This document shows positions 59,779 through 64,000 of a DNA stretch of 64,000 nucleotides, one piece after another; the stretch's first letter is position 1; every line of letters begins with the position of its first letter. Source of the DNA: Zingiber officinale (taxonomy: Eukaryota; Streptophyta; Magnoliopsida; Zingiberales; Zingiberaceae); the NCBI RefSeq assembly GCF_018446385.1, contig NC_055999.1:82041859-82105858 (forward strand), read 5' to 3'. The position numbers and the translations under genes are program-made. The notes under the pieces were generated by a model. That model saw nothing but the letters and a program-made list of their open reading frames with translations, did no database searches and was not told the origin of the DNA.

Positions 59779-62634
59779 GAGCGCTGGCTACTCTGGGTGA
59801 TTTCGACATGGACAGGTTTGAGTTTGATTCTGTTCTTCAGATTTGCTGTGCCAAATTATTTCATGGAGTGTGATTGCATTTTCTATATATATTTTTTTAG
59901 TTTGTCAAACTTTTCCAAAAACCTTAATCTTAAGTTAGTTTGTTTTTCATAAATAAATAAAAAAACTTTCTCTTAAATAATCAATTAGGTTTAAATCAAA
60001 TAAATTAAAATTGAAAGTTTGTTAATATGTAAAGAGTCAAGCTAAAGCTTGTAGTAATAAAAGAAATCAAATTAAGTTCTAACAACTATTTTATTTTAGT
60101 TCAATTCGATGATTATATCATAAATCTTGGCTCGGTATTCATTTACAATTCTATTTATTTTTTGAGACGAGTTTTTTTTTTAATTTTATCATGATGTAGT
60201 ACTTTTTTTGTTTTGGGGTATTTAAGAGTGTTTTTAAATAATCTTTGGGTGCTATTTATGTGTCCGTTGATGAAGAAAAAAAACATGATTTCCTTTCCTT
60301 CACGCGTTCTTTATCGATCATCCCACATTCTAGTGTTCTTTATTGATCGTCCTACAATAAGAGGAATGAAGATAAATCATCATACCAAGCGATCTCCTAA
60401 ATAACTCTATCATCAAGTACCAACTTAGTTACTATGTTGATGCTCATACAGTGGTTTTTCTTCACTGACTCGGTTGACTTGTGGTTTTTATTTTAAAAAT
60501 GTAGATTAGATTTAAAAAAAATAGCTCAACTAACCTATCCACATATATATTGACATTCAATTAAAATTTATTTTTGATAAAATTAATGGAGGAGAGGATT
60601 TCAATAATTAGTGGATAATTATGTTTAAAAAGTTTGAACAAATTTATATTCAAATTGACCAAACTATTCATAAAATATTTCGTATTGAAAACATTTAACA
60701 TTATATTTTTTTCTTATTTAAATTTAGAAAGATCTCTCTTATTGACATTTAAAATTTGATATTAATGTGGTCTCTAATGTTTTTTTATTGGGCTTGACTC
60801 GATAGGTTGTAACCCGTTAGATAGCCCAATAGTGCATAATAAAGTGGAGATTTTGAAATTGAATTTTCGTAATTAAAATAGTGTGATGGTTGGAATTTGA
60901 TAGATAAAATAAGTTTGGTTTGCATTTGGAGATCTAGATAGTAGTCCGCGATTTTATAACCAGGTTAAGATATTGCATATCTTGCAGCCAAACCCACTCA
61001 TAGCCATGATTCGCGACCAAGTAGAGCTTGCAATCAACATGGGGGGAGGACTTGTGTTTAAGCCGCCGAGTGGCTCACGATTTTAAGTTGTCTATAATGG
61101 TTCACAAATAGTAATTGTGAGAGTTCGACATCAGATAAAATAGCGATTATTATATGGACTAAAGAGAAAGAGAATTTGAAGAAAAAAAATAAAAAGAGAA
61201 ATAAAAAATTAAAAAGAAACCATCATGTCTAGATTTTATCAAAAATAAAAGTTTTATCCAAATAATAGAGATTATCTTTAAACAACTAAATAGAACATTT
61301 ATATACAATCAAAATCCTAATTATAAGATTAAAATATCAAAAATACACAACATACCAAAAAATAAAAATAACTAAAAATAGTAAAAAAGATATCTAGAGT
61401 CAAAAATTCTAAACAATATTTTTCATATTCAAAATTCAAAATTCAAAATTTGACCGGTTACAAATTTTTTAGGTTTCTGAATAAATTTTAATTCAAATAA
61501 AAGAATAAGCTCATTCTAATACATAGAGTCAAAAATTATGACATATTAAAATTCGAATTCTCTTGCATGGTCTGACATCATCAGAGCTAGATGGAGACAA
61601 ACAAAGGATGAAAATCTCTTTTAAAATAGGTCAACAAGCAAATTTAGAATCCTCCACCCATCACTTTTATATTTTTTTTCTTTGTCCATCTTTGGGAGTA
61701 AACATGACATTAAAAATATTATATTATATTATATTATATTAAAGATGGATTTAAGATGCTAATAAAGTTTATGGAAGCTTGGGTGGCAAGATAAGATTGC
61801 AATTAGGCAAGAGTGGCAACGAAGTGAGCAAGTAGGAGCACTTGAAGGCGAAATCGACAACCACGGACGAAGCGACCAGGAAATTAGGAGCAAGCTGACA
61901 TTTCCCAAACGCTGTTAATTTTTAAGTTTAGTTAGGTCCCCACATGCTCCTGGTCAATCATACGAGCGTCTATCTAATTTCTAATAAATCTAAAAATTGA
62001 GTTCAGATTAATTTTTTTAATGAACGATTGAGCCAAAATTATTAGACTGAATTAAGGATGTCTGCTGCAAATATTTTTTAATTTATTTTTATAACCGATA
62101 AATTTTTTATAAAATTAAATAACTCATCCATAAATTAATCAACGTAACCTATATATTAGTATCAACTAACAAAATAAAATAAAATGTTCTTTTCAAAACT
62201 TTATTAATTTTTTAGTGGTAATCCTTTTGAACAAGGACGAGTCAATAAATAGCCTATTTTTTTTAAAGAGTCAAAATTAAAAGGGCGCTCCACATTCAAA
62301 GAGTACCTTCTTTGTTTTTAAAAAAGTGACGTGTTACTTTAGATGTTTTGTACTGAAGACATCACTTTTTTCTCGTGCTTCTATAGTTACAACGTTATAA
62401 TCGAACTCTAAACACTCATCCTAAACTCTAAAATTTTAATTCATAAATTCTAGATATCATGTTTATATCAAAATATTCTTTATCAATTTAGATAAATCAA
62501 AATCACTTAAAATTAGTTATTAAAACTTTAAAATAATTATAACAGTTACTTAACTACTATAATATTATAATAATATTATATTAATTATTACACTTATAAC
62601 AATTAATCGTTAATATGTCAAATAAGATAGGTTC
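59779..62634. other. Intergenic, AT-rich
   Basis: The first roughly 130 bp are the LRR gene's 3' untranslated region. Then AT-rich unique sequence, a decayed stretch like that at 46735-47570 (59930-60140), and a mixed patch at 60780-61140 with no motif recognised. No gene seen. Confidence 0.6.
61716..61741. repeat. (ATATT)n microsatellite
   Basis: Five units of ATATT in tandem. Confidence 0.9.
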
Positions 62635-63240
62635 AGAGCCGGTCCTAGGTCAGGGCTACCAACGTTCCTGCCCAAGGCCTAAAAATACCCAAGGGCACAT
62701 TCTTTATATATATATAATTTATTTATCTATATAAATGTTTGTTTTTTTCTAAAATCAACTTTTTCTCGCCAAAGCCTTAAACTCTCTCGTCCTCATGATT
62801 CTCCAAGCCTTCCCTAGCTCCCTCACAGTGGCTCGCCTTCACGATTCTCCTCACCTTCCTCCCTCACCGTGATGACTACAAGCTCTCTCTCAAAGGCGCC
62901 CTACATTGGCGAGACGAGCCCTCTCTGACTCTCTCTTCCGTTATTGATTTTCCCCCCTATGCCCTGCCCTCCCTCACTGCGACGAAGCTCATTTGCCAGT
63001 AAATGCTCATGCCTTTTATTTTCTTGTTAATCATGTTTTGTTTCTGCACAAATTGATAGTTTCTGCTCCATTCATTTTTAGGTCTTAATCGCCCCTTTTC
63101 TTTAGATTGCTCACTTTGAGTGATCGATTTTCGCCATATTTTTCAGTTATTGCATCAGTTTTTACTATTTTTTCCTACCATTTCTCTTATTGTTGCTTCA
63201 TTGATGAAAAAGTAAATATATATTATCAAACGTGCACAGA
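62635..63240. mobile_element. hAT-like non-autonomous transposon, one end visible
   Basis: CAGAGCCGGTCCTAGG near 62635, then CAGGGCTACCAACG, GCCCAAGGCCTAAAAATA and CCAAGGGCAC resemble the CAGGGCCGGCCCTG-type termini of plant hAT elements. Inside, 62760-63000 is a GC-richer stretch of CTCCCTCACCGTGA-like phrases that may be captured gene sequence. The right end was not located and the stated limit is a guess. Confidence 0.4.
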
Positions 63241-63443
63241 CATACAAAAATGATCATGGAGCCACTTATGTCATGTCTGACGAACTGTCAAATCTAGAAG
63301 GGGGACCGTGATCACGTATATGTACTCATTTGTGTACCATCCGTCACACTATCTACTACGCACGCTGGCTGTCTGCTCATCCTTAGTATGAGATACCGAA
63401 GCTGAGGTATCAATCAACACTGCTCATGATCTCTGTCCATACT

Positions 63444-64000
63444 GTTGGGATCTTAGATGGCTAGAGGGGGGTGAGTAGCCCCTTGAAAAACTTAAACCAA
63501 AACTTCTACACAGATAATTGTTAGCACAGCGGAATTAGACAACTAAAGAAAGGAAAAACACAAGCACACTAACACTAGGATTTACGAGGTTCGGGGATAA
63601 CTTGCCCCTACTCCTCGGCGTGTCCGTAAGGTGGACGACTCCTTAATCTTCGGTAGATCGCACCCCGGATAACTTCCGGTTACAAATCCTCCTTCTCGGT
63701 GGAGTAACCTCCCCACAACGTCTCAAGAAAGATCTAAGTTAAAGCACGAGACTTACAGAAGCTCGGTGGCAAAGGAGAATAGAAATGCTTACAACCACGC
63801 GAGGATCAGTAGCAGAAACAGAGATCGCAGTTCACCCGAGAGCTCAAGAACTTCGCACAACAGCACAGACTTTTCTTTCAAGCTTTCTTGTTGTTGTTCT
63901 TGTTCTCCTCTCGCTGTTTTTACTGCTTCTCAAAACTTGATCTCTGCTGTCACAGATCTGGTCCAAACTGCGCAAATCAGCGCTGCAGCCAATCCCTCTT
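63444..64000. mobile_element. LTR of an LTR retrotransposon, cut by the window edge
   Basis: Starts TGTTGGGATCTTAGATGG and keeps LTR-like character (GGTTCGGGGATAACTTGCCC, ACTCCTCGGCGTGTCC) to the window end. No primer site or purine tract abuts its left edge, so this may be the outer end of an element or a solo LTR. Family and size unknown. Confidence 0.55.

Overview
The window is nuclear DNA from a flowering plant. The genes have short exons and GT-AG introns, the protein families are plant-specific (DYW-type PPR, LRR-III pseudokinase, basic proline-rich 'DYDWLLTPPGTP' protein), and the spaces between genes are AT-rich and full of LTR retrotransposon debris. The repeat types and gene sequences look monocot, and I lean towards the ginger order (Zingiberales). 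That is recognition by eye, not a computed assignment.

Layout. (1) 354-9614, minus strand: a CobW/ZNG1-type GTPase metallochaperone gene running off the left edge. Its third intron is swollen to about 7.5 kb by a Ty1/copia element (2180-8291) with a perfect 5-bp target duplication. (2) 9615-28000: a gene-free repeat block with a tRNA-derived SINE, then an RTE-clade LINE (11586-27985) split in two by a 13.1-kb non-coding LTR element (12666-25787). That element's left LTR holds a solo LTR. Its right LTR holds a 6.1-kb LTR, which in turn contains another solo LTR. (3) 29115-35920: an F-box gene (minus) and a PPR gene (plus), apparently sharing a short divergent promoter at 33.7-34.1 kb. The PPR gene has lost its DYW editing domain to several lesions. 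(4) 38654-46076, plus: a five-exon gene for a basic Ser/Pro-rich protein of 611 residues. (5) 46-57 kb: a second repeat-rich block with a dispersed repeat cut open by a 3.36-kb CACTA transposon carrying a Ulp1-protease-like fragment, and an intronless decayed copy of part of a transportin-1 (karyopherin beta-2) gene. (6) 57840-59778, plus: an LRR receptor-like pseudokinase gene of two exons. (7) 59.8-64 kb: AT-rich spacer, a hAT-like terminus and the start of another LTR at the right edge.

The intact genes are unrelated housekeeping or regulatory genes and do not form a pathway. The main stories are the order of insertions, which can be read from target duplications and interrupted LTRs, and gene decay or capture: DYW loss, the transportin fossil and the Ulp1 fragment on a CACTA element. 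I saw no operon-like or defence-like system and no CRISPR array.
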